Assembly: GCF_017562075.2 (NCBI RefSeq)
Contig: NC_054082.1
Location: 13,579,286-13,643,285 of the forward strand
Length of the DNA stretch: 64,000 bases
Reading direction: 5' to 3'
Source: Anopheles merus
Taxonomy: Eukaryota; Arthropoda; Insecta; Diptera; Culicidae
A program made the translations under genes and the position numbers. Position 1 is the stretch's first letter. Each line of letters opens with the position of its first letter. Shown here one piece after another: positions 43,201-57,125 of this stretch. The notes below the pieces were generated by a model. The model made no database searches and was not told where the DNA came from. It saw only the letters and a program-made list of their open reading frames with translations.

Positions 43201-45434
43201 TGATGGAATCAATACCGGGGCTGCGTGTGAGCCTCCAATGGGAAGGGGATTCATCAATTCAGTGTAGGGGGTAGTGCACGGGTCACTAGATTGAAAAAGT
43301 TCGATGTGCCGGTACTGTCTTTGCTGTTTTAATTAAGGGGTTTGTCGTGTGAAGCTCGGTCGCGTTTGGATCTTTGCAAGTTTTGGGGATGCAGTTTTTG
43401 GGGAAAACGTTCGATCGTTCGTTCTCTTCGAGGATGGAAAGCAATTGCATTAAACAATCGGTCGATTTCACACAAAAAAGAGAGAGAGAGAGAGAGTTGC
43501 CAACACACGGAAGGCAATAGGAACTTTATCTGACAAAAAGGTTATACTGCTTGACATCAAAAATGCAGTCTTAAAGCAAGGTTTCAACTAAAATTAGCAA
43601 AACAAATTATACAGTACGCTCTAAGCATGTTTTAGAATCGGTTAGAATAATCTCAACAATAAAGTAATTTCCAAATACATTCGGGACATAATAACGAGCA
43701 ATCGTGCAGTACAGCAATTGAAAGAAATGCTTTACAACACATATTAATATGGACCGTTAATTCACATACAGACCGAATCACGCGCCAACAAATTAAAACC
43801 TGATAACTTGCACCAATCCTCTGAACTATGTTTTACAAGCTTCAAGGAATGGCCATGAAAGTGATGGCCGAAGTCCATTCAGAACGGGTTCGAGAAAGGT
43901 TACAGGTGGCAATCGGGGAACTCTGACGATTTTGTTCATTAAAGTTGGTTCCTTGGAATCACACACATACGTATGTCGTTCTATCGGCAGTATTTTAATT
44001 TACTTTACGGTACAGAGCAATTGGAAAATGAAGTCATTTATTGTCTGTACTGTAAACAGCTCAACAGCATCATTTAATGGAAGATAATGCAAACAACACA
44101 GTCACTGCTCTCTGTTTACAGCGCATTCAAATCACCCGGCACCAGGATGGGGCCTGGCCATATCTTCTGATGGCTGCTATCTCCGAGGTCGAGAATGTCC
44201 CTCGAGGTTATTTACGTACCCTATCGTAAATGCCTTCGCAGCCAACGTAGTTTATTATGGTAAAACAAACGAGTGTAGTGCAACATTGCAACCGACCGAT
44301 GTAGGACGCAAACAAGGCAGATAAGTGGGACAGCATGTGACGGATTGCCCGTAGTGGGAAGCTTCGGTGCGTTAAGGATGGTCAGTAATCGATTCACACA
44401 GAACTTACTGAATGCTTTACGCAGCCTTGTACCTTCCAAAAAAAAGTCCATGACTCAAAAGCAGGAGGAAAAACAGGGCAATAAAAAATAGAAAACAAAA
44501 CGACCCACCAACTCCCGCTTTAAATGGCAGGCCTGGTTCCTAATGCACGTCCCGTTTGGAAAAGGAAGCCAATGAGACGAAATTGCCAAATAGAATTAAA
44601 CGAACATGAAGAGAAAAAACACACACACTAAAGCAAAACAAAAAACAAGAATAACATCCTTTGACCTTGGCCAGTTCACGAGCACGTCACGACGGTGACG
44701 GGCTTGTTTTCGGTTCTTTTTTTCTCTTTTGTTGTGCATACCACCTTTCCTTTACCACGTTCGTCTAATTTCCCAATGCGAACAACCATCGACGACGACG
44801 CGTTGGGAACAGCATTTAAATTCCATCTTCCCACGACCGGAGCCGCCGCCAGGACAAGACAAGACTGCTGCTGCTGCTGCGGCTACTACTACGTGGCAGG
44901 TACAATTACGATTGACCGGGGTCTCCGTACATCGGTTCGCAAGGATCAATTCCTCGGTCAGTGTGCTTTCATTCCGGCTTGTTTTTGTGTGTGTGTGTGT
45001 CTGTGTCTGTGCTTTGGCTTTCCTTTTTGGCCCAGCCGGTAAGCACACCCGCAAACACAGGGCACGCCAGGGCAGGGCCTCGCCCGGGTGTTTCTGTGCC
45101 AAGGCCACAACCATGTGAGCCAGCCGGTAAGCCAGCCAGTAAAGCGAACTATGCCATCGCTCTGTGGCTGTCTGTGTGCGCCCTCTCCATCGTCCGTCAC
45201 TTTCACTCCGGGGCAGGAAATGAGCGATGCAGGAACGGAGCAAGCATCCGGGCCGGGAGAATCGGTTTTATTTCGTTTTTATTTTCTTCCTTCCACCCAC
45301 ATCCACAACCCACCCACCGTCGCCGAAGAGGAAGGCGAAGCAGAAGGCGGCAGAAGGGAATTTGCTATTTACTTTATTTGGACCAACTTCTGCTCCCTAC
45401 GATTGCCGGAACGATGCACACGATCGAAACGATG

Positions 45435-45459
45435 AGCAGCAGCAGCAGCAGCAGCAGCA
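45435..45459. repeat. (AGC)8 trinucleotide run
   Basis: A CAG/AGC run with no coding context that I can support. Confidence 0.9.
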
Positions 45460-48400
45460 CGGATGGAAAGTACAGAGCAAAAAATTAATGTTCGCAAACC
45501 AATGTTTGCGAAAAGAGTGCCACAGCTTTGTCTGTGTTATGATGCTTTTCTTTAGCCTATTTTCTTTCTCCCGGAACACTTCACGAACACGGCCAAGAGC
45601 GCCGGTGCAACAAGTTGGAGACGGACAATCTGTAACTTTCTGTTTCATTATTAGTCCGTCGTTTTTAGCTCCGAGAGACAGTTGATGGCAAAAGGGAGAA
45701 ATGTGTGCTGAGGGGTTCGTTGGCGTTGAGGACTTTCGTTTTCTATTTGTAAACAAATCGAATCAATCTATAATCACCCACGCTTCCTGAAGCAACCGAA
45801 CTTTGTTCCTTTTTCATCATGCGGTAACTAAGGAAACACAGTGAGTACTGCTCGAGAAGGTGTTTAATTCGAGCAGTTTTGCATGTTTTTTTTCCAGTTT
45901 ATCCTTTAATATTACCATAAACACATCCCAAGTGATTGGAAGGGAGACAGTGAACCGATCACGTAGCATGTGTATTAACGGCGGCTATCATATCACCCCA
46001 AACTAGCACCTTCGCACCGGTAATGGAGTGTTAAGTGGATTGAATCACATTCCGCAAGATTGACTGCGTTGGATTACTTCCTTGCCGCTCCCAGCGCAGC
46101 ACCAATGTAGTAAACACGTATAAAAATCAACAAACGATCGTTTATGCTCCCACATTGCCGTCGTTTGCACTGCAGCGCTTGGGCGTTTGGGTGGCTCCGA
46201 ATTGCTTATTTTTACAACCCGGCATACACTCCCATTGTAGCTCAAAAGGGCTCCCCGCGATGGTGGTGGTGGGTAGTAAAATCGGATTTGTGAATGAAAA
46301 CACAACCACAACCATACAAAATACGGACACTGTTGCAGGCAGGTGGCGCGGGAAAGATGGAAAACCCGTTACGTTTATTTATGTACTTATGCCCAGGAAA
46401 AGTGGCATTAGGGGTTGAGGGTGGGAAAATCAGCAACAAAACAGTCCAACAGAAAAAAAGAAACAGAGAGAGAGAGAGAGAGAGAGCGAGCAAGAGGGCT
46501 AGAGTGAGAGATAGAAAGGGGAAAAACAACAGCAGCATCATGCACTGCTGTGTGTTGATACTCGAGGAAAATCTTCGAACCCCGAAGCTTTGCAAAAGGA
46601 AGGAAAACGGGTAAAACATCAACAACACCACGTGGACAGTAATAAAAAAGAACACACACACACATAAACGCACACAGAGGAAGAAAAGAAATAAATTTGA
46701 GAACCTCTGCTATGTGGTTGTGTGCGTGCAAGAGGAAGAGAGCATAAACAGAGAGTGAGAGAGTGAGCGAAGAAGGAATCTGCAACGGGAAAAGTGATGT
46801 TGCGCTGAGGAGAGATAAAATAAAAATAAATATAAAAATGGAAATAAAATTATATCTCTCCCGTGCTCCTTCCTCCGCCCGAGCCGGGGTAGCCAATCAT
46901 TCTCCTTTGCTATATCTCCCCACTCAGCAATTCCCCACTACCGGATTTACCATCTCCCTTCCCCAGCTCCAACCACCCGAACGAACGACTCCTTTTTATG
47001 ACTTTTCTGTGCCATTTTCCTCCCACAAAATTCTGCCACCACGTGTACTCACTCCACTGCACGGGTGGTATGGTAGTAGTAGTAACAGTAGTAGAAGTAG
47101 CAGTAGCACCGTAAGTAGTAGCCGTAGCAGAACAGTAACCGTAAAGCAATGTGGCCCGGCCCGGCGTCCTTGACAGTTGGTTTTCCCGGCGAGCCGGTAA
47201 AAAAAAGGAGGGAAATAAAACGACCGATTTCGGGGCCACACAAATGCGGCCAAATGCTTGGGAAGATGAGTGTGTGTGTGTGTCTGCAAGTCTGCAACGA
47301 ATCACTAACACACCCACAGACAGACAGCCGGCATTTCTTAGTTGCTCCCAAGAAATAGGGAAGGAGCAGGAGAAGTTCATTCATGGAAAGTTTTTCCCGC
47401 TTTTTGAGAGTCAAAGAAATCCCATTTTATTACGATCTTGGAAAAAAGCGAGGGAAGACTGGTACCGGGGGATGGGGAGGGGAGAGCTCCACTGCAAGAC
47501 AACAAACTTATTTCTTCCTTCGTTTTCTTACCATTCCTTCCTTTTCTCGTCTTCTCTGCTCCATCGGTGTGTGTGTGTGTGTCTGTGCCAGTGTCTGCGA
47601 CGCTCCATCGGTCTGAGCCATATATTGCAGGAAGTTTTCCTGTTTTTTATTTCTGTTTGGAACCGTAACCTTCCTCAACAAGGAGCCACATAGAGGCGAG
47701 GGAGAGGGGGGTTTCTTTTCTTTGCTGTGGCCTTAACCGAAGTGCCACTCGAAGGATTAAGCCATCAACGTTGCCCAGGACGTCGTTGTCGTCCTTTCAG
47801 CCGGAATTGAACGCTCCCGTAGGTTGTTCAGGTGAAATTATAACGATGAGCTCGCACAGGATAATTGACTCCAACTGTTTCCTAACATAGCTTGGCGTTT
47901 GAGGATGGCGAACAGAACAAAGGGTGGCTAAATATTACAATGTGTCCGATTTGTTACAATAACTGCCTATAAATCTAGTCCTAGAAGACAAATAGTCTGT
48001 AGAAAGGGCGAATGAGTTGGGGAACTTTACCACAACAAGCGTCAGTGGAAAGAGTGGAATTACACACCTCTATGATGGTATCAGCAGCAACATTACCTCA
48101 CGGATGTTAATCCTTAAATTCTGCAGGAACTTGACCAGTTGGCAAAGGTGCAGTAAAACGAATAATCTCATCTCGTCGAATTGTGTAAATGAACGTAAAG
48201 GAAGAGATGAAGAGCGATGGTTCGTTAAATAAGTTCGTTTGCTTCAATCGACATTCCATCCAGGAGGGAAAAATGCTCCTTCCTCGAAAATTGACATAAT
48301 TGCATTTACACTAAAACGCAAAAAAACAACAGATACGAAGCATTCTTGTCCGTTCCATTCATCGTTTCGTTTGTGGATGCGGCTGTTTTTCCAGAGCGCA

Positions 48401-50609
48401 AGCAGCAAAACGTGAAGAAAGAAGAGCAGTAAAATTGTTCCAATTTAAGAAGGTAAGAGAGAGAGATGGAGAGAAACAGCGAACAAGAGCGCACCCAACG
48501 ACCAACGAGGGTGTGGTGAATGATTTATTGTTTGTGGGTTAATAAAAATCAGTGTATCGCTTTTTGGTGCAACAAAACGGTGCAGCAACAGCATCGCCTC
48601 ATTTCACCGTTTAAGCAAGACATCAGGGACGGTTTGCTCCTTGTGAGAAACATGCGCACACACACACACAAACATCCCCACACCCAGCAGCAACAGCAAC
48701 ATTCTTCTCCGGTTTTGCAAAGTTTGCTTTCTTGCGCCGGAAGTGTTTGTGGGCGACGGCGTCTTATGCCAGCCAGTGCCAGTGTACGGTAAGAAGATTT
48801 AAGAGGATCAACGAGAGAACAGGTTTGACGCGGTGAAGGCTGGGTAATAAGGGAGGGTGCGCCGAAGGTGAAGGCTGGTGGAATGTGGTAGGATGCAAAC
48901 TTTTTCCTTCTGCCAAGGGAACGAGCGCACGGCGAGCGAAGAGCGACGATAAGCATGATGATAATAATGATAAACTGTTATGCTTTTGTTGTGCTATCTA
49001 ACACTCTCTCCCTGTCCTGGTTCGGGGTCGCTCGGTGTGTGTGTGTGTGTGTGTGTGTGGGGAGAAAGAGACAAAGAGAGCAGGGCAGTGCTTAAGGGTG
49101 GCTCAGGGGATTTATTGTGTTGGGCACATCGGAGGTCGGGTTGCCACCCAGCCGGTAGCAAGGCGTTTGTGTTGCGTAATTAATAAGCAAGTAATTATGA
49201 TATTTATTTGATTGCTCGGTATCGTTTTGGAAGAGAATGATGCACAGCGAGCGAACGACCTTAAGGAACAGGCGAAGATGAATAAGACGTCGTCGTGTTG
49301 GCGGGGGGGCTTAGGTGGAGGGTCTTTTGTGGTGGGAAAAGATGGATTAAGAAGAGATTATTTACCCGGTAAGATTTGTTTTTGTTCGCACCCTAGCGCC
49401 ACACAAGCCGTTCGGAGCAACAAGTGGCAACGATTGAAGATGCTTTCGATCAGAACGGCAGGAAGTCAATTCAATGGAGTGTTTGTGGTTGTGTGGCCAT
49501 TGTCACAAGTTTGTAGTTGTTTCGTGCAGCTTTGTATAGTCAGTCTTGATGAGTCAAGTTTCGGAATTTCGGTAGCATGCCCTGCCAAACTGAGCATCCT
49601 CGAGCGAAGTTTGCACTGAACTGAGCGCACAGCAATAAAACCACCCATTAAATCACCCACCCATGGCACGGCCAGCCAGCGTGCACGTGAAGCATTCTCC
49701 GCCCGGAATGGCAGCAGTTTGCGTTCGACTTGCAGCAGCGGCGCACAATCAACGATGTACATAAATTTGGAATGTGTTGAGGCGCAAGCCGCCGTCACCG
49801 TGGCAGGACCAAGGCAAGGATCAACTGGTGTGTGTGTGTGTGTGTGTGTGTGTGCTCTCGCACCGCAAACTATGCAACAAGCGGCGCGCGGAGGGCCCAT
49901 GCAACCGGCTCATGCCTCACCATCCGGCTTCCAATCCATCCGGCTAAAAGCGCGGGCGTGAAAGTGTCGGAATTACTGACGATCTTCGGCTGTTCGGGAA
50001 ATGATGTCCCAACAAAGTATGTGCTAATGGGCCATATCATGTTGTGCCTCCCAGACGCATCAGCCCCCTTTGTTTGGGTTCGGGCGGATGGATTAGTGGC
50101 TCAGAATAGTTACGCTAGCACGCGAGAGTTATGGAGCACGCGTGTCTTGGAATGTCCGTGCTGCTTGGTATGTGCTCCCGCAGCCCAGACCAGTGCGAGC
50201 GGTGTGAAGTAAGCGGGCAGCAGCAGATGCCCCCAGCACTACAACATGCTGGGTGGCAGCGCTGTGTGCGATATCTTTAAAGCGCGACGCTGCTCAGCCT
50301 GCACAGAATTGGCCACCGTTTTGCGTGATGCGTTTTCTTTTGCACACTTCCTTTTTTGTGTGCACTTCTCGGAGCTCGCCCGTCTCGCCGATGCATCAAA
50401 TCCTTCAACCTAAAGCTTGTCAATCATCAAAAGCGCACCAGACATACGGGACCGATTGCACGTGAGTCCGTCAAATCCTCGGGATCGAATTACCACAGCC
50501 ACTGCCGTGCTGCGTGCCAGAGGAGTCGCACAGAGAGGACCCTCGCGGCAAAATATGTCCTGCGTACGGGAGTAATCGGTTCCTCTTCCTCGTACGGTAG
50601 ACGTCCAAA

Positions 50610-50610
<1 letters not shown>

Positions 50611-50646
<36 letters not shown>
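50611..50646. repeat. (AC)18 microsatellite
   Basis: An uninterrupted AC tract. Confidence 0.95.
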
Positions 50647-50648
<2 letters not shown>

Positions 50649-51709
50649 CGTATGCGAATGTGCGCGTTCATCAAGCGAAGCGACGCGAAAACATAAGGCA
50701 GCGTAAAAAAAAAGCAACCAGCAGCAGCAAATCCTTCAAACGTTTGATGGAACAGGTTGGCTCACGGAAAAAACAAAACATAAAAAAGCTGCTTCATCTT
50801 GCCAGCTGTAGAGAGAAAATTGAAGCAAAAAAGCAAAAATGCCCGCAGTGTCGCGTTTGAGATGGGGGGAGATGGGTTTTTTTTTCGTTGGTTCACTGTT
50901 CACTGTTGGATGGATTGGACGGATGATGATGGTCGGTGTCTTTCGGTCTTTGCTCCGCCGGTTCGCATTGCTCGTTTGCCAAATGTTTTCCTCCCTGCCG
51001 AACCATGGGAGCGAAGGATGGGCAAGGACGGTGGAGCAACCAAAAAAAAAAAGAGGGTACTACACTGCTGCAGGCTCCCTAGCCTAACGCAGTGCAGATG
51101 AACGCAGGGAACCACAAGGCGAGTGAGAAAGCAAGAGAGCGAGATGGGCAAAATGTGTAATGAGATCGGGCAAAGGGTTATGCGTAAGCAAACGGGTGGT
51201 GTCGGATGGGAGGGTGGGAGGAGAGGCAGAGAAAGCAGCTGGAGGATGATCGGGTGTGGTGTGGTCGACCGCGATCGGTGCGCGGCTTCGCTGCGTTGTG
51301 TGCGTTTCGCGTGCGCCCTGGCACGAACCCCAGCCAGACCGACGACGACGTTCCGCCGTACGACTTTACGGTGCCAGCCGCACCGGCAGTGCTCTAGAAC
51401 ATCGGGCAAAAGGGAGTTTCTTCAGCTTCTTACGTCCACAGGCTGCTTCACCTGGGGCGGCGTGCATCGGGGCTGCTCGTTCTCTGTTTTGTTTCTCCGA
51501 TGGGCTGTCCCCGTTGGGTTGTGTTTCGTTTCGTTGGTAAATTGTGTTGTTTGTCAAATGCAAAAGTAGTCGTCTGCCGCGCTTCTCCTATACCCCTCTA
51601 TCCCGTTCTGTGGTGGCAAGTGACGGAGTTTGGTATCCCGGTTGGCGTTTCATCCGATTGGGCAAAGAGGGAGTTTTCTACTTTCTGATTTCGATAGTGT
51701 GATTCAGAG

Positions 51710-52340
51710 AAAAAGAAGCTTACGGAAAAACAAACAAAACACAGCTTAAAGTATGCACATTATTCAATTGTGCTAGTAGAAAATAAAATGAAATTGGATT
51801 TTTAAACACACAAAGTAGGATTATTTTCAAATAGATTTCATAGCAAATCGTCATCATCAAATAGACGAATGTGGTTCCAACTTAATGTCGATACCGTGTT
51901 GCATACTCTATGGTCCATAGAATTGACGCACCAGTTTCTACAATGCCGAATGAGACATATTCCCATCCGAACCAGACAGTTTACTCGGAACAAGAACTGA
52001 GAACAGTCTGGTTATATGACAGTAACATTGACCGAGTAAGAGTTAATATGACGCCGATATATAATTATGATTTCTCGTTATGTCAAGAAGAAGAATAAGA
52101 AGAAGAAGAGTAAGATGCAGATTGTTTAGAATAATTAAACGAAGAAAAGCGTAATAAGATTGGAACTATAAACGTAAATCCCGATAATAGTTGTAAAATA
52201 GTTTGAAGAATCGTTAAAGCATTTTGATCATAACACCATTGCACTGCTTGTAACATATACAAGCTTAACGGCTTTGTAAAGCTTGAGCTATAAATGAAAG
52301 CAAAAATAGAGTACCACCTAGCACCGTTGCTGCTCTCCAA
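51710..52340. other. A+T-rich island with two opposed short frames
   Basis: About 630 bp is visibly A+T-richer than the GC-rich flanks. A plus frame (51910-52098) reads NETYSHPNQTVYSEQELRTV and on to NYDFSLCQ before running into a (GAA)n tract. A minus frame (52083-52343) reads MLQAVQWCYDQNALTILQTI then a hydrophobic stretch. Codon choice is A/T-ending, unlike the host exons. The origin is not recognised. It could be an inserted fragment, and the (GAA)n between the frames recalls a retroposon tail. Confidence 0.3.
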
Positions 52341-52871
52341 CACCCGGGATTAAGTATGCATGTTTGCCCTGGACACACTGTCGTGGCACCAGCAACCATC
52401 CCAATGCATGCAATCCCGGTGCAGATTGGTTCGTCCTCATTCTCAACCACACACGTCCTCCATCTCTGCTGACCACTTCCGAGGACCCGCCTGCGTACTG
52501 CTGTGCCTCGGTGGTCAAGCTAACAACAACAGCTGTGCGTTGCTGCTGCTATGTCGAGCAAGGATTGATGGATGAGGGAAGGCCCATCATCTCGGTTCGA
52601 CGCAGTCGAAGCTGTCGAACCACTCGAAACTCGAACCACCGAAAACTCGCCATGGATGTAATGAGCACGAAATATCTACCGTCATTACCGATCGGAACGA
52701 ACGGGCGCGCCATTGGGCTGCGCTAAAACTTGCCTTGCTGTGGTCGCGCGCGCTCATCATCGTTGCCGTCGTCGTCCGTTTGGCGCGACGCGTTTTCCGG
52801 GCGTTGAACGGGACGGACGCCGATGGGGTGGCTCGCGGTTAACGTACAAAATGACGAATGCATAATTCAAT

Positions 52872-52893
52872 GGGGGGGGGGGGGGGGGGGGGG
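52872..52893. repeat. G22 homopolymer
   Basis: Twenty-two consecutive G followed by TGGG. It could form a G-quadruplex and is prone to length error. Confidence 0.95.
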
Positions 52894-55800
52894 TGGGCTA
52901 GTTCCTGAGGAATGAAATCCGTTTTTCGGTGTTTCGCCCTACGGCTTAAGCGGTGGTTTGGGGTTAAGCGGCAGCCCCTTTGGTGGGGGAAATGGCGCTG
53001 AATAAAGGTGTGTGTGTGTGTGTTACGCTGTGCGTGTGTGCTTGTATGCGGTTGCTGCACAGAAGCAAACGACGGCAACGGAAAGTTTTCTTGCACCCGG
53101 CCCCACGGGGTACCCGGAATCGATCGATCGTCGATCCGTTTGCGACAAGCGATTAAATTGCAAATCCTCTCTATCCGTTCGCCGGATCCGTTTAATTGCG
53201 CTGTAATTGATGTCAAAGTACGCACCGAAACAAGATTTGTCGTCGTCGTCGTCGTCACCGTTGCAGGTTTGTTTTTTTAAGCCCGGCTCGTAATTGGCTT
53301 GCATTGAGCCATTCGGTTCGATTGGGTCGGCGGCAGAAGATGCAACCTCTGCTTTACCTTCCTCCCAGCTTTCTGCGCTTCGCGATCGCGTCGTGTTGGC
53401 GCGTAGCGTGATAAAACGCAAACGCCTTGACGCACAGCGGTCCTTGTACACAGTACAAGCTCCACCGACGATCACCCTCGCCGCAGTTTCTCCAACCGGG
53501 TGCGTGGTGTGTGTGCTTATTTTAATTTATAATTTTCTTCGCTTCCCAACCCCACAGCCCACGAGTGTGATGTTGTGCGCCAAATCGGCTGTGTGTGTGT
53601 GTGTGTGTGCGTGCGCGGAATTCTCGGAATCGCGAGTTTGGACTCCCGTTGCGCGTCCACAACGGTTTGTCGCCCTTTTTTTCTGCGTCGCCCGCCCCGA
53701 TTCTCCCTTCGATCCTTTTTGCTGCGCCGATTAGTTAGATAAAAACGTGAGTTGTTATCGTGTGTCGCTGATATGTTGTTTCTGAGGGGTGTTTTTTTGT
53801 TGTTGCGAGGATGGCCAACACCCTTTACTTCCAACGGAACGGAGCAGGACCAGCAAAACCGAACCGTCCGAAATGGAATTCGTAACACATTCTGTGTAAG
53901 TCGCGTTCGTTGCAAACTGTCGCAATGTGCGTTTCGGGTTTGGCACGTTCTGCTTGCACCAGCAGCTGGTGTGTGTGCCCCAGCCAACTAACGTGCCGAA
54001 CGAACCGGTGGAACGTGGTTGGAAGGAATGGTGGTGCGGAAGCGTGGCTCAACATGCAGGAGAATTTCCAGCCGCCGCGCGTTTGGGGCGAGTTTGGTGA
54101 GTGCAGAATGCTGGCGCCGTGACCACGGAACATGGATGGGTTCGCGAAGAAAAAAAAAAGAGTTACACATTCGTACGGTAGATTATCCTGGGGCGAAAGG
54201 GAGGGAGTTGGAAGACGTCGGATTCGATTCGAATGGGATCGGTACATGACGGGTTTGCTGAGAGATACGGAACTGCGGGAGCGCTAGCAGGAGATGTGGC
54301 CCTTGATTAGGACATTTATCGGAGAAAAGAAGCAAATGAGGCTGCAGGAAACGTTCACATGAAGGTTTGAATGTTTTCCTCCTAGAAGAAGTATCGTTCA
54401 GCAGTCCATTTGGCTTGATCGTTTCTGGCTCTTGGATATATTTCTCCTATTCCGCTGTCTATAAACCGAACCAACTTCTGTAGTTTTGCCTAAAGAAGAG
54501 CATAATACAACTTTATTCCGACAAAAACAAAAAGTCAAAGTCCAAAAATCTATCTGGATCATTCATACGAAGCAGCTCGCCTTCCATCACCAATTCGCAC
54601 CCTTGTTCGTAGCTCACCGAAACCATGCCCCGCAAGGGTGGCTGGCTGCACTTTATCGCCAGCAGCTGGTGGCAGTCGCGATCTTGCACTTATCGCATCC
54701 GTTGATCGCTCCAATGCAAAAACCAACCAACCACCCGCCCGAAAGTCGTAAAAACAAGCCCCCACCCCCCCTCAAACCGACGGACCAAACCGACAATCGC
54801 AGGCGAAATGGGGAAAACCGTTTGCCGACAGCGCATAAATAGTGCAAGGTGTAAACAGCGCAAATGTTCAGCGTACACAAACGCAAACACCCGCCAAAGA
54901 TCTGAATCATCCGATTCAGGATGGCAAACTCATCCTCCTGACCTCGAACGCTTTGCCCCTTCGCATTCATTCGCACAGGCTGTGCAGCGGAGAATAAAGA
55001 AGGAAGAAGGGAGGTCATAAACTTCACCATTTTACTTCCCGCTGACGTGACGGCGCGGTTGACCGCGTACGGCGAAAATGCGCGCGCTAGCAGGCACGAT
55101 GAAATGGTCCGCGCGTCCTCTCGGTGCGTAGTATCGCACCGAGCTGCAGGAAATAAATTTGATTTGTGTGGTTTTCGGGTTTTATTGGCTTCTTCAGTGC
55201 CTCTTTCGCTGCCCTTTCACATCGGCCTCGGCGGTGTATCTTGCTGCGTGTATCTGGAGGGGATGAATTTTGTGTTTGTCTGTGTTTTGTGAGAAGGAGC
55301 AGAGTTTGGCGCGTCTTTCCAAAATTCAATTTGTTCTTGCATAGCGAAGCAAGAAAACAAAAGCAATGATGTTGCGTGGCGAGGAAGCGAATCTTTGATT
55401 GGTTTTGTTGTCATGCTGTGAGTGATGCCGAGCGGTAAGCTTGTGTTTGTTTGAAGGAACTTTTCTGAGGCTGTTGCTGTGAACTTGTGACTTTCAGAAA
55501 AGGACATTTAAATTAAAACATGTAGAATGATTATTGAACCGAATAGGTTATCTTCTCGTTGTGTTCGTTTACTTTGCCCTTACTTTGCGAATTGAGAGTT
55601 GAAAGTTCTAGCCAAAATTCCACTACTTCCGTGGTTGCGGTTCAATAGCTTCAAAACTGTGGTCAGCAGTTTTTTTGTTTTATTATTTTTCGTCTCCCGA
55701 TATGAAACCATAAAATACTGATCAACCAAAACCTCTAACCGAACTCGAACTGTTTTTGGCGACTTACAGCGACTTACACGACAAAAACACCACCATCATA

Positions 55801-57070
55801 TATTGAAAACAATAAAAGGATTCTACCACAAAAAAACCCATCATAAAACCCTGTCCCACCGGGCAGCAGGCGATGCAAAAGCGGGCACCCCGTTCCGCTC
55901 GTAATGGTGTGCAAAAGGTGGTGTTTTATGTATGCCAAAGGGAGCGCGCGAAGAAGCGACAAAAAAAAAAGAGATGAAGCATCGCGAAAACCACCATTAG
56001 GATGCTTCGGCTAGGACCGTTTCGCCGGAGCGGACGAAAATTACCTCGCACCGTGGTTCGGGACGGCGGCAGCCATAAAACAGCATTTTTATGGCCTTTC
56101 TCGCGTTGTCCAGGCGCGTCGCGCCATCCGGACTGCCATCATCAGCTGCTGATCTTTGACGAACAAAAGGAATCGGTCCGGTCGGATCGGCCGGTGGGGA
56201 AGAGAAAGGAGACGCGAAAGCACACACACACACACGAACTAGACGCTACCATCTATTCAGTGTTCCGTCAGCCCGAAACGGACACTTCATGACGGCTACC
56301 GAAAAGTTGCTGCTGATGCGCTTCTATTTTCTATTTGTTTTTTGCTGATCCATGAGAAACGGGCTATGTGTCCGCTCTTATGTGTGTGTGTGTATGTGTT
56401 TTTTGTTCTTCCTTCTTTACCCCGAAGCTAGGCTGCTGATCTTTGATCTTGATACATTTTTTGTTGCTTCTACATGTTAATAACGCGTCCCACGGCACGA
56501 CTTGTGGCGATTTCGCATCACGTTTCATTGTAACCGCTCGCACACGAAACTTAATCCTCGCTGCGTCCCCGTCCAACTCGCTTGCCCGTCCGTCCGTCCG
56601 ACCTGTTCGGGGTGGGAAAGGGAAAGCCCACCCGAAACTTATTAAAAAGGACATCGGGACCTGGGTGCCCGGGCGCGTTTGTTTATGCTTTCATGTTTCT
56701 TAATTGTCCCAAAAGCGGGTCGCATTGTCTTGAGGTCTTGGAGGGCCGCCAGCGGATGGGATTTCTTGTCCTGTTTTGTGTGTGTGTTGTTGTTCAATTG
56801 TTCCTCCCCGATGTCCTCAAGGATTAGTGACGAAGCACGTTGCCGGAACGGCATTCAACCCCTTTTGGGACGCACGGTCCATTCTTTCGCTGGACAATCA
56901 GTCATCGAAGTTATGGAGGCACCGGAAACCGGAACCGTACGATCGTGGAATAACCAGTCCACTGGTGCGGGATTGTGTGCCGCTGCAACGCATCGGCGTT
57001 AAATCTTAATAAATGGCCACTTAATTGATATTTAAAACGAATGAATGGGACGAAAAGAATGCTGTGAGTG

Positions 57071-57075
<5 letters not shown>

Positions 57076-57124
<49 letters not shown>
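57076..57124. repeat. (TG)24 microsatellite
   Basis: An uninterrupted TG tract of about 49 bp. Confidence 0.95.

Positions 57125-57125
<1 letters not shown>

Larger units (their letters stand above)
40246..51709. other. Gene-free block upstream of the lobo exons seen
   Basis: I find no supportable exon. The block contains purine-rich and simple-repeat sequence: (CA) near 40857-40887, (GA) near 43479-43496 and 46463-46487, (CAG) at 45435-45459, TG near 47569-47582 and 49034-49059, TG at 49829-49854 and CA at 50611-50646. It may be a long 5' intron of lobo, since the N-terminal exons must lie to the right of 40245. Confidence 0.5.

Noticed and set aside
51206..51397. Short plus frame ending DDDVPPYDFTVPAAPAVL
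   Set aside because: It looks slightly coding, but is too short, with no recognisable partner exon or homologue.
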